Source: Labrys okinawensis | Lineage (GTDB): Bacteria > Pseudomonadota > Alphaproteobacteria > Rhizobiales > Labraceae | Length of the DNA: 64,000 bases | Direction: 5' to 3' | NCBI RefSeq assembly: GCF_002982075.1 | Contig: NZ_PUEJ01000001.1 | Coordinates: forward strand, 124,001-188,000 | Shown here: positions 49,231-57,479 of the stretch, one piece after another | Numbering within the stretch: position 1 is the stretch's first letter | How the letters are laid out: every line of letters begins with the position of its first letter | The notes under the pieces: generated by a model | What the model saw: only the letters and a program-made list of their open reading frames with translations | What the model was told of the DNA's origin: nothing | Database searches by the model: none | Program-made: the position numbers and the translations under genes

Positions 49231-50031
49231 TCAGCTTGCCTCCAGCTTCGCCATGAACGTCTTCAATTCATCCGGCGGCATATGCACGATGTGCTGTTCC
49301 CGAGGATAGGCGTTGGTTTCCACATCCGACACATATTCGCGGAAGGCCGCGATGCGCTCGGCCTGCAGGCGGTCATATTCGGCGGCGAAATTGCGATAGA
49401 CCTTGGAATGCCTGGGCATATGGCCGCGATTCATACCGAGGATATCCTCGGCGAACAGATATTGCGCGTCGCAACCGGCGCCAGCGCCCATCGACAGCAT
49501 GAAGAGGCTGGTGCGCTGCGAAATCGCCTCGGCGACCTCCACGGGCACCACTTCGATCTCGGCTCCGAAGGCGCCGGCTGCTTCGAGTTGCTTGACGGCC
49601 TCGAACACCTGGAGGGCGCTGTCGGCCGTCTTGCCGACGGCCTTGAAGCCGCCTGTCCAGGTCTTGCGCGAGGGGATCAGGCCGACATGCCCGATGACGG
49701 GAACCGCCTCGTCCGCCATACGCTTGATCGTGGCGTAGGAGGCGCTGCAATAGACGGCATCGGCGCCGGCCTTGATCATGCGGAACGACCAGCGCACGAA
49801 GTCGTCGGCCGTACCAATCTCGTAGAAATTATCGCCGGGCATGGAAAACAGGCTCGGCGCGGCATCGCGATAGTGCGGATGGAGGATCAGTTCGGGCGGA
49901 ATGGAGACGATGTCGACGCCCGCCCGCTCGGCGGCCTCGGCCTCCTCCAGCGTGGTGACGCGCAGCATGGTCAGCTGCTTCTTGCCCTTGAGGGCGCGCA
50001 GATCGGCGATCGTGGGTCTGGTGCGGGTCAT
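49231..50031 (-). CDS. PanB-like (ketopantoate hydroxymethyltransferase family) protein
   Basis: A 266-residue TIM-barrel protein of the PEP-mutase/PanB superfamily. VIGHVGLIPSRKTWTGGFKA (about 112-131), the general-base glutamate in EVVPVEVAEAIS and SMGAGAGCDAQYLFAEDILG match PanB. PanB transfers a hydroxymethyl group from methylene-tetrahydrofolate to ketoisovalerate. The classical N-terminal GDS-metal motif is altered (DIVSIPPELI), so the substrate may differ. It is the last gene of the Moc-like operon, ten bases after the desaturase. A one-carbon role in demethylation would fit but is speculative. Confidence 0.75.
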   Translation of the reverse strand: MTRTRPTIADLRALKGKKQLTMLRVTTLEEAEAAERAGVDIVSIPPELILHPHYRDAAPSLFSMPGDNFYEIGTADDFVRWSFRMIKAGADAVYCSASYATIKRMADEAVPVIGHVGLIPSRKTWTGGFKAVGKTADSALQVFEAVKQLEAAGAFGAEIEVVPVEVAEAISQRTSLFMLSMGAGAGCDAQYLFAEDILGMNRGHMPRHSKVYRNFAAEYDRLQAERIAAFREYVSDVETNAYPREQHIVHMPPDELKTFMAKLEAS

Positions 50032-50040
50032 TCCTAGTCC

Positions 50041-51147
50041 TCACTCGGCGGCCGTGGCCACGGCCAATTCATGGAATTCGGCGCGATAGGGCCGGGCCGT
50101 GGGCGGCAGTTCCCGCAGCAGGAAGTAATCCTCGTTGCGAAGCTGCCGCAGCACGACGGGAAACACCTCGCGATAGGCATGCCACATCGAGGGATTGGGC
50201 TCCGGCAGATCGTGCTTGATCAGCTCATGCAGCCTGGGCAAGGCGTGATAGGGCACCATCGGGAACATGTGATGCTCCACGTGGTAGTTCATGTTCCAAT
50301 AGATGAAGCGGCTGATCGGATTCATGTAGACGGTGCGGGTGTTGAGCCGGTGGTCCGTCACATTGTCGGCAAGGCCGATATGCTGGAGCAGGCCGGTCAT
50401 CACCATGTGCCAGCAGCCATAGAGCCGGGGCAGGCCGATCAGCATCAGCGGCAGCCACGACCAGGTGGCGAGTGCCGCGATGATGGCGGCAAGATAGATC
50501 GCCATATGCCAGCGCGCCGCCGTCACGGCCCTGGGCCGCTCCATCTCGGGAATGAAGCTCTGCTCGTCGGGTGTCAGGATCCCCAGCGCGTTGCGGCCGA
50601 GGGCGATCAGCGAATACCAGGCGTCGATGATGCCCACGAAGTTCAGCACCAGCCGGATCAGGTCCGGCGGCCTCATCACGGCGATCTCGGCATCGCGCCC
50701 GACGATGATGGTGTCGGTGTGGTGGCGGGCATGGCTCCAGCGCCAGGTGACGGGATTGCGCATCAGCATGAAGCTGGCGATCTGGTAGACCACGTCGTTC
50801 ATCCAGCGGGTGCGAAAGGCCGTGCCGTGGCCGCATTCGTGCCAGCGCGAGTCGCTCGAGGAGCCATAGAGAACGCCGTAGACGAAAAAGAAGGGCAGGC
50901 ACCACCAGCTGCCCCAGAACCAGATACCGCCTGCCGCGGAGGTAAGGATGGCGGTAATCCAGATGATGGTGTCACGGATGGCAGGCCCATCCGAGCGCTG
51001 CATCAGCTCCTTCATGACCTTGCGCGGAATATCGGTATGGTACCACTCCGTGGAGGCCAGTCCCGTCTCGATGGCCTGGCGCGTGCTTTCGCCGACCAGG
51101 CTGTAGTCCCGTTTCCTATGCATCGTCGCCATGGCCATGCCGTTCAT
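50041..51147 (-). CDS. Fatty-acid-desaturase-family oxygenase (MocD-like)
   Basis: A 368-residue membrane di-iron protein. All three histidine boxes are present: HECGH (about 104-108), HARHH (about 139-143) and HVEHH (about 279-283), with four or more hydrophobic segments between them. The family includes desaturases, hydroxylases and MocD, a hydrocarbon-oxygenase-like protein of rhizopine catabolism. Because MocA-, MocB- and MocC-like genes are in the same operon, MocD is the best comparison. A matching ferredoxin or reductase gene is not seen. Several in-frame ATGs occur in the first 25 bases; the exact start is uncertain. Confidence 0.85.
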   Translation of the reverse strand: MNGMAMATMHRKRDYSLVGESTRQAIETGLASTEWYHTDIPRKVMKELMQRSDGPAIRDTIIWITAILTSAAGGIWFWGSWWCLPFFFVYGVLYGSSSDSRWHECGHGTAFRTRWMNDVVYQIASFMLMRNPVTWRWSHARHHTDTIIVGRDAEIAVMRPPDLIRLVLNFVGIIDAWYSLIALGRNALGILTPDEQSFIPEMERPRAVTAARWHMAIYLAAIIAALATWSWLPLMLIGLPRLYGCWHMVMTGLLQHIGLADNVTDHRLNTRTVYMNPISRFIYWNMNYHVEHHMFPMVPYHALPRLHELIKHDLPEPNPSMWHAYREVFPVVLRQLRNEDYFLLRELPPTARPYRAEFHELAVATAAE

Positions 51148-51201
51148 TTCGTGTGGTTGTCGCGGCCTCTGCCCGCGTCTTCCCGGTCAGCGCCGCCCCT
51201 G

Positions 51202-52383
51202 TCACGAGCGTCCCTCCAGGCGCGGAAACAGCCCGGATGGCAGGGGGAAATCCTGCTGGGGCTGCCGGGCGATGCCGGTGATGAGATTTTCCGCCGCCGC
51301 GATCTCATCGCCGCCGTCGAGGATCTTGCAGCGTGCCTGGTAGCGACGCTCCTCGCCATGCTCCAGCCAGATCATCTCGCCGCGCTCGCGCGCCGCGAGA
51401 TCGCCGAGAACGTGATGCGTCGAGGGCTCGATGCCGAGGACATATTCGCCGGGCTGGAAGTTCTGCCATTGATAGAGGCAGGGCAACTGGTCCTGCCGCG
51501 TCACCACCATCAGGCCTAGGCCGATGCGATCATTGACGAGAGCCACCGGCTGTTCGCCGGCGACATCGGCGGCGAGCCTGTGCTGCCAGACCTGCTCGCG
51601 GAAGCCGGCCTGGGGGGCAGGGGCAACGCGATAGCCGACCTCCTGCCGGCGATAGGCCTCGCCAGCATGGGCGGCCCAGATGACATCCTCGATGGGGGCG
51701 AGGTAGCGCGAGCCCTCGTCAAGCACGGGATGGCCGATATTGATATGGTAGAAATACATGTGCGGCGTCCGCCGGAAGCCGTGATTGACCACGCGGTCGC
51801 TGATGCGGATCTCGTTGCCGCCGAGATCGGCCTCGATGCGCCGCAGGAGATGCAGGTCCTCGCCGAACACGGCCGATTGCTGCACGACACCCTCCGCCCA
51901 GAGCACGCAGCGCTCGCCGTCCCAGCTCTCGCCATAGCCGGTCAGGCGGGCGGGGATGGTGCCGATGCGGCCATGCAGCGAGTGCCTGATGCTCTTCTTG
52001 CCCGGATAATTGTAGCTGTCGGCCGGCGTTTCTTCCGGCCCGAGGATATGATCGAGGCCGCAGGTCACCATGAGGCCCGAGAAGGAACGAGCCCAGGCGA
52101 GGCCGTTCTCCCCCTCATAATCATGCAGGGCCGGGTGCCGGAAACCGGTGGGGGAATGCCAGCCGATCGATCGTCCCCGATACTCGCAGTCGGCGATGTC
52201 GAGAGCCCGGTCGACCAGCGCGGTGAAACGCAGGCCCGTGCCGGTGCGGAATTCCAGCATGCGGATGCCGCGCTCGACGCCGTCGCCCAGCGTCATCAGC
52301 CGCACGCCGGCGAATTGCGAGAGCATGCCGGCCCGTTCGCCGATCTGGCGGCGCGTGAGGGTGCGTCCGAACAGTTCGACCAT
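51202..52383 (-). CDS. DUF4432 aldose-1-epimerase-like protein
   Basis: A 393-residue beta-sandwich protein of the DUF4432/galactose-mutarotase superfamily. LVDRALDIADCEYRGRSIGW, SFSGLMVTCGLDHILGPEET, PHMYFYHINIGHPVLDEGSR and YVLGIEPSTHHVLGD contain the expected histidine, aspartate and glutamate residues. It probably interconverts anomers or epimers of the sugar taken up by the transporter. It begins two bases after the ATPase stop. An in-frame TTG at 52389 is less likely than the ATG at 52383. Confidence 0.85.
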   Translation of the reverse strand: MVELFGRTLTRRQIGERAGMLSQFAGVRLMTLGDGVERGIRMLEFRTGTGLRFTALVDRALDIADCEYRGRSIGWHSPTGFRHPALHDYEGENGLAWARSFSGLMVTCGLDHILGPEETPADSYNYPGKKSIRHSLHGRIGTIPARLTGYGESWDGERCVLWAEGVVQQSAVFGEDLHLLRRIEADLGGNEIRISDRVVNHGFRRTPHMYFYHINIGHPVLDEGSRYLAPIEDVIWAAHAGEAYRRQEVGYRVAPAPQAGFREQVWQHRLAADVAGEQPVALVNDRIGLGLMVVTRQDQLPCLYQWQNFQPGEYVLGIEPSTHHVLGDLAARERGEMIWLEHGEERRYQARCKILDGGDEIAAAENLITGIARQPQQDFPLPSGLFPRLEGRS

Positions 52384-52385
52384 TC

Positions 52386-53168
52386 TCAATGCGCCTTCGC
52401 GTCCTTGAGCAGCGCCTTGATGTCGACGCCCATGATGATGCCCTCGACGGTGAGGAGATCGGTCTCCGCCACCGTCTTCTCCGCGACGACCTCGCCGCGG
52501 CGCATCACCACCAGGCGGTCGCAGACTTCGAAGACGTGGTGGATGTTGTGGGTGATGAACAGCACACTATGGCCCGCGTCGCGCATGTCTCTGACGAAGC
52601 GCAGCACGCCATGGGTCTCCTCCACGCCGAGATTGTTGGTCGGCTCGTCGAGGATGATCACCTTGGCGGCGAACTGCATGGCGCGGGAAATGGCGATGGA
52701 CTGGCGCTCGCCGCCCGAGAGCGTCGAGACCAGGGCGTCGGCGTCGAGCTTCTTGGAAATGCCGACACGCTTCAGCAGCGCGGCCGCCACGTGGCGCAGC
52801 TCACCGAAATCGATGGGCGCGAACACGCCGAGCCAGCCGAGCTTCACCGGCTCGCGGCCGAGAAACAGGTTGCGCGCGATGCTCAGATCCGGGGCCAGGG
52901 AAGTGTCCTGATGGATCGTCTCGATGCCGAGATCCATCGCGTCACGTGCCGAGCGGATGGAGGCCTTGTCGCCGCGCACATAGATGGCCCCGCCATCGCT
53001 CGGATGGACGCCGGAGATTGCCTTGATCAGGGTGGACTTGCCGGCGCCGTTGTCCCCGAGCAGGGCGACGACCTCTCCTTCCTGCAATGTCAGCGAGGCG
53101 CCCTTCAGGGCCTGCACGCTGCCGAAGGACTTCTGCAGGTTTTCGAGCCGCAGCACTTCTCTTTCCAT
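52386..53168 (-). CDS. Sugar ABC transporter ATP-binding protein
   Basis: A 260-residue single-domain ATPase of the carbohydrate type. Walker A is GDNGAGKS (about 37-44), the signature LSGGERQS, Walker B VIILDEPTNNLG and switch FITHNIH. Single-domain versions pair with RbsC-like permeases. The start overlaps the permease stop by one base. It belongs to the transporter with the permease at 53168 and the binding protein at 54227. Confidence 0.93.
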   Translation of the reverse strand: MEREVLRLENLQKSFGSVQALKGASLTLQEGEVVALLGDNGAGKSTLIKAISGVHPSDGGAIYVRGDKASIRSARDAMDLGIETIHQDTSLAPDLSIARNLFLGREPVKLGWLGVFAPIDFGELRHVAAALLKRVGISKKLDADALVSTLSGGERQSIAISRAMQFAAKVIILDEPTNNLGVEETHGVLRFVRDMRDAGHSVLFITHNIHHVFEVCDRLVVMRRGEVVAEKTVAETDLLTVEGIIMGVDIKALLKDAKAH

Positions 53169-54172
53169 CAGCGCCTCCCGCCATTCTTCTGCAGCAAGGC
53201 GTGCAGGATCAGCATCACCAGGATGATGCCGCCGAGGAAGATGTTGTAAGCCAGGCCCGGCACGCCGATCAGCACGATGCCGTTGCGGATGGCGCGCAGC
53301 ATGAGCACGCCGACCACCGTGCCGAGGATGGTGCCTCGCCCGCCTGTGAGGGCGGTGCCGCCCACCACGACCATGGCGATGACCTCGAGCTCATAGCCGG
53401 TGCCGGCCACCGGGGACGCGGCGGAGATGCGGAAGGCGCTGATCATGCCGGCGAGCCCGGCCAGCACCGAGGTGAGAATGAACAGCCAGATCTTCACGGC
53501 GTCGGCCGGCACGCCGCGGGCGACCGCGGCATTGCGGTTCGAGCCGATGGCGCTGATCCAATTGCCGAGCTTGGCATAGTTCAGGAGATAGATGCACACG
53601 GCCGTGAGGCCGATGAACCACCACAGCGAGGTGTAGAGCTTGAAGGCTCCGGCCTGGAAGCTGCCGGCCAGCAGCGTCACCAAGGGGCCGGGCTGGTCCC
53701 ACGACTTCAGGGGGAACCCCTGGGTGATGTAGAGCGCCACCCCCCGCAGGATCAGCAGCATGGAGAGGGTGACGAGAAAGGAGGAGATGCCGATCTTCGT
53801 CACGATCACGCCATTGACCCAGCCGATCGCGACGCAGAGGAGGAGGCCGACCAGCAGCGCCAGGCCGATATCCATCACGCCCTGCTGTACCAGCAGCATC
53901 ACCAGCACCGGTGCCAGCGCGAAGACGGCGCCGACCGAAAGATCGAACTCGCCTGCCGTGAGCAGCAGCGTCATGCCGAGCGCGATGATGCCGAGCTCGG
54001 GCAGGAACGCCATCATGTTGGTGATGTTGAGCGGGGAGAGGAAATTCTCGTCGGCCACCGCGAAGCCCGCCAGGACCACGAGGAGGATGACGAGCGATGC
54101 CATCTGCGGCGAGCGCGGGAGGTTTGCCCGCAGGCCCCTTCTGGGTGCGTTGTTTTCGGCGACCAAAGCCAT
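53168..54172 (-). CDS. Sugar ABC transporter permease (RbsC type)
   Basis: A 334-residue inner-membrane protein with about ten segments. LGMTLLLTAGEFDLSVGAVF and TKIGISSFLVTLSMLLILRG are family signatures, and VVGGTALTGGRGTILGTVVG is the loop that contacts the ATPase. It should import a pentose, hexose or inositol-like compound together with the binding protein upstream. The gap to that gene holds the stem-loop at 54196-54224. Confidence 0.93.
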   Translation of the reverse strand: MALVAENNAPRRGLRANLPRSPQMASLVILLVVLAGFAVADENFLSPLNITNMMAFLPELGIIALGMTLLLTAGEFDLSVGAVFALAPVLVMLLVQQGVMDIGLALLVGLLLCVAIGWVNGVIVTKIGISSFLVTLSMLLILRGVALYITQGFPLKSWDQPGPLVTLLAGSFQAGAFKLYTSLWWFIGLTAVCIYLLNYAKLGNWISAIGSNRNAAVARGVPADAVKIWLFILTSVLAGLAGMISAFRISAASPVAGTGYELEVIAMVVVGGTALTGGRGTILGTVVGVLMLRAIRNGIVLIGVPGLAYNIFLGGIILVMLILHALLQKNGGRR

Positions 54173-54195
54173 GACGGTCTCATTCGCTCCGAAAA

Positions 54196-54224
54196 GGAGG
54201 GTGCCGGCCGAGGCCAGCCCCTCC
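54196..54224 (-). terminator. Stem-loop between binding-protein and permease genes
   Basis: GGAGGG (54196-54201) pairs with CCCTCC (54219-54224), with an inner GGCC/GGCC helix. It lies three bases beyond the binding-protein stop (minus strand). Like the ones at 4594 and 62923, it probably limits read-through or protects the upstream message. Confidence 0.5.
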
Positions 54225-54226
54225 GG

Positions 54227-55165
54227 TTACTTGCCGGCGTAGAGCTTCAGGATCGGCTCGACGCTGGAAGCGTCGTAGAGGCTGAACGTATGCACGTCGT
54301 AGCCGATGGGCTGGCCCGAGGCGGCGAGATTGAGGAGGGCGACCGGCATGAAGCCCTGCGCCGAGGGGTATTGCCAGGCGGCGGCGTTGACATACCCGGC
54401 CTTGACCGCCTCGGCCGTCTCCCGCGAATTGCCCCAGCCGACGACGGGGACCTGGCCCGCCGAAACGCCGGCGCCCTCGAAGACGCGCTTGACGCTGGCG
54501 GCCACCGAGTCGCCGAGGGCGATGACCGCCGGCGGTTTGTTGGCGACCATGTAGTCCGTCATCTTGGCGATGATGCCGGCCGGATCGGTGCCGCAATCGA
54601 CCACGTCATATTTGATGCCGAGCGGGTCGAAGACGCTGGCGATGCCTTCCGTCTCCAGCTGCTGGTAGCTGGCGCCGGGCACCTCCACGGGCAGGAAGAC
54701 CTTGTCGCCCTGCTTCACCAGCTTCTTGTCGACCAGATATCTGGCCCAGGTGACGCCGGCCTCCTTGAGATCGGCCCCGACATAGGCCTGGCGGCCGGTG
54801 GCGACGTCATCGGTGTTGTAGAAGACGATCGGGATGCCGGCTGCCTTGGCGGCCTTCACCTCTTCGGTCCACAGGCCCGGCTGTGCGGAGGTGGTGGCGA
54901 TGCCATCCGGCTTGGCAGCGATGGCCGAGTTGAAGGCCTCCTTCTGGGCAGCCATGTCGCCGCCGCTGAAGGAAATCTTGCAGGTGACCTTGAGCTGGTC
55001 GCAGGCCTTGGTGGCACCGGCGTTCCAGTCGATCCAGAACGCGTCGGAGGGCCCGCCATGGGAGAGAAGATAGAAGGTCTTCTGCTGTTCCTGTGCCTGC
55101 GGCGCGGTGATCGCCGCTGCCAGCAAGGCCGCCGCGGCAGCCAGTTTCAATCCGAGCTTCATCAT
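54227..55165 (-). CDS. Sugar ABC transporter substrate-binding protein (MocB-like)
   Basis: A 312-residue periplasmic protein of the ribose/inositol (LacI-like) type. Residues 1-26 are a signal peptide (MMKLGLKLAAAAALLAAAI, cleaved near PQA-QEQ). FYLLSHGGPSDAFWIDWNAG opens the first lobe; AKPDGIATTSAQP, IPIVFYNTDD and VPVVGWGNSRETAEAVKAG are typical. Related proteins bind rhizopine (MocB) and inositols. GGGAGG is six bases before the paired ATGs at 55165/55162. The ligand here is inferred only from context. Confidence 0.9.
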   Translation of the reverse strand: MMKLGLKLAAAAALLAAAITAPQAQEQQKTFYLLSHGGPSDAFWIDWNAGATKACDQLKVTCKISFSGGDMAAQKEAFNSAIAAKPDGIATTSAQPGLWTEEVKAAKAAGIPIVFYNTDDVATGRQAYVGADLKEAGVTWARYLVDKKLVKQGDKVFLPVEVPGASYQQLETEGIASVFDPLGIKYDVVDCGTDPAGIIAKMTDYMVANKPPAVIALGDSVAASVKRVFEGAGVSAGQVPVVGWGNSRETAEAVKAGYVNAAAWQYPSAQGFMPVALLNLAASGQPIGYDVHTFSLYDASSVEPILKLYAGK

Positions 55166-55183
55166 GTTCGCCTCCCTCAACCT

Positions 55184-56098
55184 TCAAAGACCGTTCTGGC
55201 GGAACTTGCCGTCGAGAAATTTCTTGGCGCGGGGCACGTCGTCCTCGGACAGGTGCTCGATAATCACCGGGATGTTGGGATGCTTCTGGGAAAGACGCTG
55301 CAGGTAGAGATCGTAATTGAGCGAGCCGAGGCCGGGGGCGGGCAGCTCGATCTCGCCGACGCCGCGGAAGGTATGGCTTTCGAGAGCGTCCGCGTCGCCG
55401 ATATCGGCATGTTTCTCGCTCTTGTCGTCGCCCGAGCGCTTCACGTCCTTGGCATGGGCGATCCGGATCTTGTCGCTGAGCGTGTCGAAGACCTGATTGA
55501 GGATCTGGTCCATCCGGTCGATGTTGTGGGTCTCGAAGTAATTGGTCGGATCCATCAGCAGGCCGAGGCCGGGATGATCGACCTGGGCGAACATGCGCAC
55601 GGTCTCCTCGACCGAGCCGACGACATTGTTCACATAGGTTTCGAGCAGGAAGACCGCGCCGTGGTCATAGGCCGTCTGGGCGAGGTCGGCGATCACCTTG
55701 CGGCATTCCTCGAACCCTTCCTCGGTCTTGTTCTTGGGGTGATGCACCCAATCGGACTCGGTGTTGAAGGTCCCCGTCTCGGAGATCACATAGGGCGAGC
55801 CGAAATGGCGCGCATTGCGGATGATCTCCTTGAGATAGCCGACGCGCTTCTCGCGCTCGGCTTTGTCGGGATGGATGATGTTGGTGTAGCCGGAGATGCA
55901 GCAGATCGGCAGATGGTGGTCGCGGAAGGTATCGCGCACCTTCTTTGCCTTGTCCGGGGTGATCTGGCCGGCGGAGAGATCGACATCCTTGAAATGCAGG
56001 TCGAGCTGCACGGTGTTGAAGTCGAGCGAACGGATCTTCTTCGCCGTTTCCTCCAGGCTATAGGGAAAATAGCCGGTGAAGATACCTGCCTGCATCAT
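55184..56098 (-). CDS. Sugar phosphate isomerase/epimerase (MocC-like)
   Basis: A 304-residue TIM-barrel protein of the xylose-isomerase-like (AP endonuclease 2) family. FNTVQLDLHFKDVDL, ICCISGYTNIIHPDK, FLLETYVNNVVGSVEET (metal-binding glutamate), LLMDPTNYFE and RIAHAKDVKRS supply the conserved metal ligands. IolE, IolH and MocC belong here. It stands between the Gfo/Idh/MocA-like gene and the binding-protein gene, exactly the company seen in inositol and rhizopine loci. Confidence 0.88.
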   Translation of the reverse strand: MMQAGIFTGYFPYSLEETAKKIRSLDFNTVQLDLHFKDVDLSAGQITPDKAKKVRDTFRDHHLPICCISGYTNIIHPDKAEREKRVGYLKEIIRNARHFGSPYVISETGTFNTESDWVHHPKNKTEEGFEECRKVIADLAQTAYDHGAVFLLETYVNNVVGSVEETVRMFAQVDHPGLGLLMDPTNYFETHNIDRMDQILNQVFDTLSDKIRIAHAKDVKRSGDDKSEKHADIGDADALESHTFRGVGEIELPAPGLGSLNYDLYLQRLSQKHPNIPVIIEHLSEDDVPRAKKFLDGKFRQNGL

Positions 56099-56134
56099 GG
56101 TCGATTTCCTTCCCGTATCGATATTTCTTGATTT

Positions 56135-57226
56135 TCAATGGATGGGTATTTCGCTGAGCCTGACGGTGCGGCTTTCCTTGATGGAGCGGTATCCCGCTTC
56201 CACCAGCGCCATCGTCCTCACGTTGTCGGCGACCGAAAGAGCCGGGGCGGTTCCGGTTTCCACCGCGTGCTGAAGCTGCTCCATCACGCCGATGAAGGCG
56301 TGCGGGAACCACATGGTCTGCCATTGCGGCGTGACCCACTCGCCGCCCGTGGCCTTGGCCGAGGCATAGCTGAAGGTGGAGGGGGCGCCGGTGGGCCAGC
56401 CGATGCTGCCCTTGGCCACGCCCTCGGTTCCCTCCACCCGCCAGGTGATGTGCTGGTCGTCGCGATAGCCTTCCTGCCTCGGACCCGACCAGACGTCTTC
56501 GAGCGACAAGGCCAGCACTCCGGAGGCAAAGCGCAGGGTCGAGATCGTGATGCCGTCGCGATGGTCGAAGGCGGTGCGAGGGTCCCTGCGGGTGAGGGTG
56601 GTGATCTCGTCGGGTTCGCCGAACAGGAAGCGCAGCACGTCGAGGTGATGCACGCTCATATTGGCGAGCGTCAGCCGGTCGTAATTGCGCAGGAAGGGTT
56701 GCCAATGGGGGATCGCATGCATGTCGATCTGGGCGAACACCACCTGCCCGAGATCGCCTGCCTCGAGAACCTGCTTGAGCACGCGCATCGACTGGTCGTA
56801 GCGCATGTTCTGGTTGACGGAGAGGATCTTGCCGGCGGCCTCGGCCTCGTCCCGCAGCTTGATGGCTTCCGCCAGCGAGAGGGCAAGCGGCTTTTGGGCA
56901 AGGATCGCCTTGATGTGCTTTTGCTTGAGGGCGTGACGGATGAGCGCCGGCTGCTGGTCGGGCGGAAAAGCAAGGTCGAGGATCTCGACGTCGCTGTCCT
57001 CGATCAACGCCTCGGGGGTGTCATGCACGGTCGGGATCTGCCAGCGGGTGGCGACCTTTTCGGCATTGGCCCTGGTGCGGGAGGCGATGGCGACGACAGG
57101 GAAGCCCGCCTCCTTGTAGGCCGCCAGATGGCATTCGGCCATGATCATGCCGGCGCCGATGCAGCCGATCGCGTAGCGCCTGGTGCGCACGGGGGCATCC
57201 GGCGCGAAACGCCTGGGTTCGTTCAT
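56135..57226 (-). CDS. Gfo/Idh/MocA-family oxidoreductase
   Basis: A 363-residue NAD(P)-dependent dehydrogenase. The nucleotide turn is GCIGAGMIMAE (about 21-31), followed by VAIASRTRANAEKVA. AILAQKPLALSLAEA holds the conserved EKP-like lysine (QKP here), and MSVHHLDVLRFLFGEP the catalytic histidine pair region. The ATG at 57226 follows GGGAGG; the longer open frame upstream crosses the operator. It is the first gene of the operon and divergent from the LacI regulator. Family members oxidise inositols and their derivatives, including rhizopine (MocA). Confidence 0.9.
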   Translation of the reverse strand: MNEPRRFAPDAPVRTRRYAIGCIGAGMIMAECHLAAYKEAGFPVVAIASRTRANAEKVATRWQIPTVHDTPEALIEDSDVEILDLAFPPDQQPALIRHALKQKHIKAILAQKPLALSLAEAIKLRDEAEAAGKILSVNQNMRYDQSMRVLKQVLEAGDLGQVVFAQIDMHAIPHWQPFLRNYDRLTLANMSVHHLDVLRFLFGEPDEITTLTRRDPRTAFDHRDGITISTLRFASGVLALSLEDVWSGPRQEGYRDDQHITWRVEGTEGVAKGSIGWPTGAPSTFSYASAKATGGEWVTPQWQTMWFPHAFIGVMEQLQHAVETGTAPALSVADNVRTMALVEAGYRSIKESRTVRLSEIPIH

Positions 57227-57286
57227 GCATCCTCCCAAACGGTCTGTTTGTCCGACCTTTCGGGCGATATTGATGTTGATGGATTT

Positions 57287-57300
57287 TGATGTCAACATCA
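57287..57300. promoter_or_regulatory. Candidate LacI operator in the divergent region
   Basis: TGATGT-CA-ACATCA is an inverted repeat with perfect 6-base arms, 61 bases upstream of the MocA-like start. The related word AAATCCATCA occurs on both sides of this intergenic region, at about 57279-57288 on the minus strand and 57430-57439 on the plus strand, each facing its own gene. These are the likely binding sites of the LacI protein at 57480. Confidence 0.55.
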
Positions 57301-57479
57301 TTTGAAATCATTGTAAATCATCTGGACTGGAGGATTTGGAGGAATTGTCGAAAACGCAAGATAGAACAAGTGGATAAATAACTGCGGGCCCTGAGGGAAG
57401 CGTAGGCGCCGCTTGCGCCGGCCTCGTAAAAAATCCATCATTTTCCATCAGAATCACAAAGTAGAAGGCGAGTCCCAGA

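Noticed and set aside
53087..56131. A 1014-codon plus-strand open frame opposite the Moc-like transporter genes
   Set aside because: Same mirror effect: the composition is that of reverse-complement third-position GC bias, and the minus-strand genes in this stretch all have clear families.
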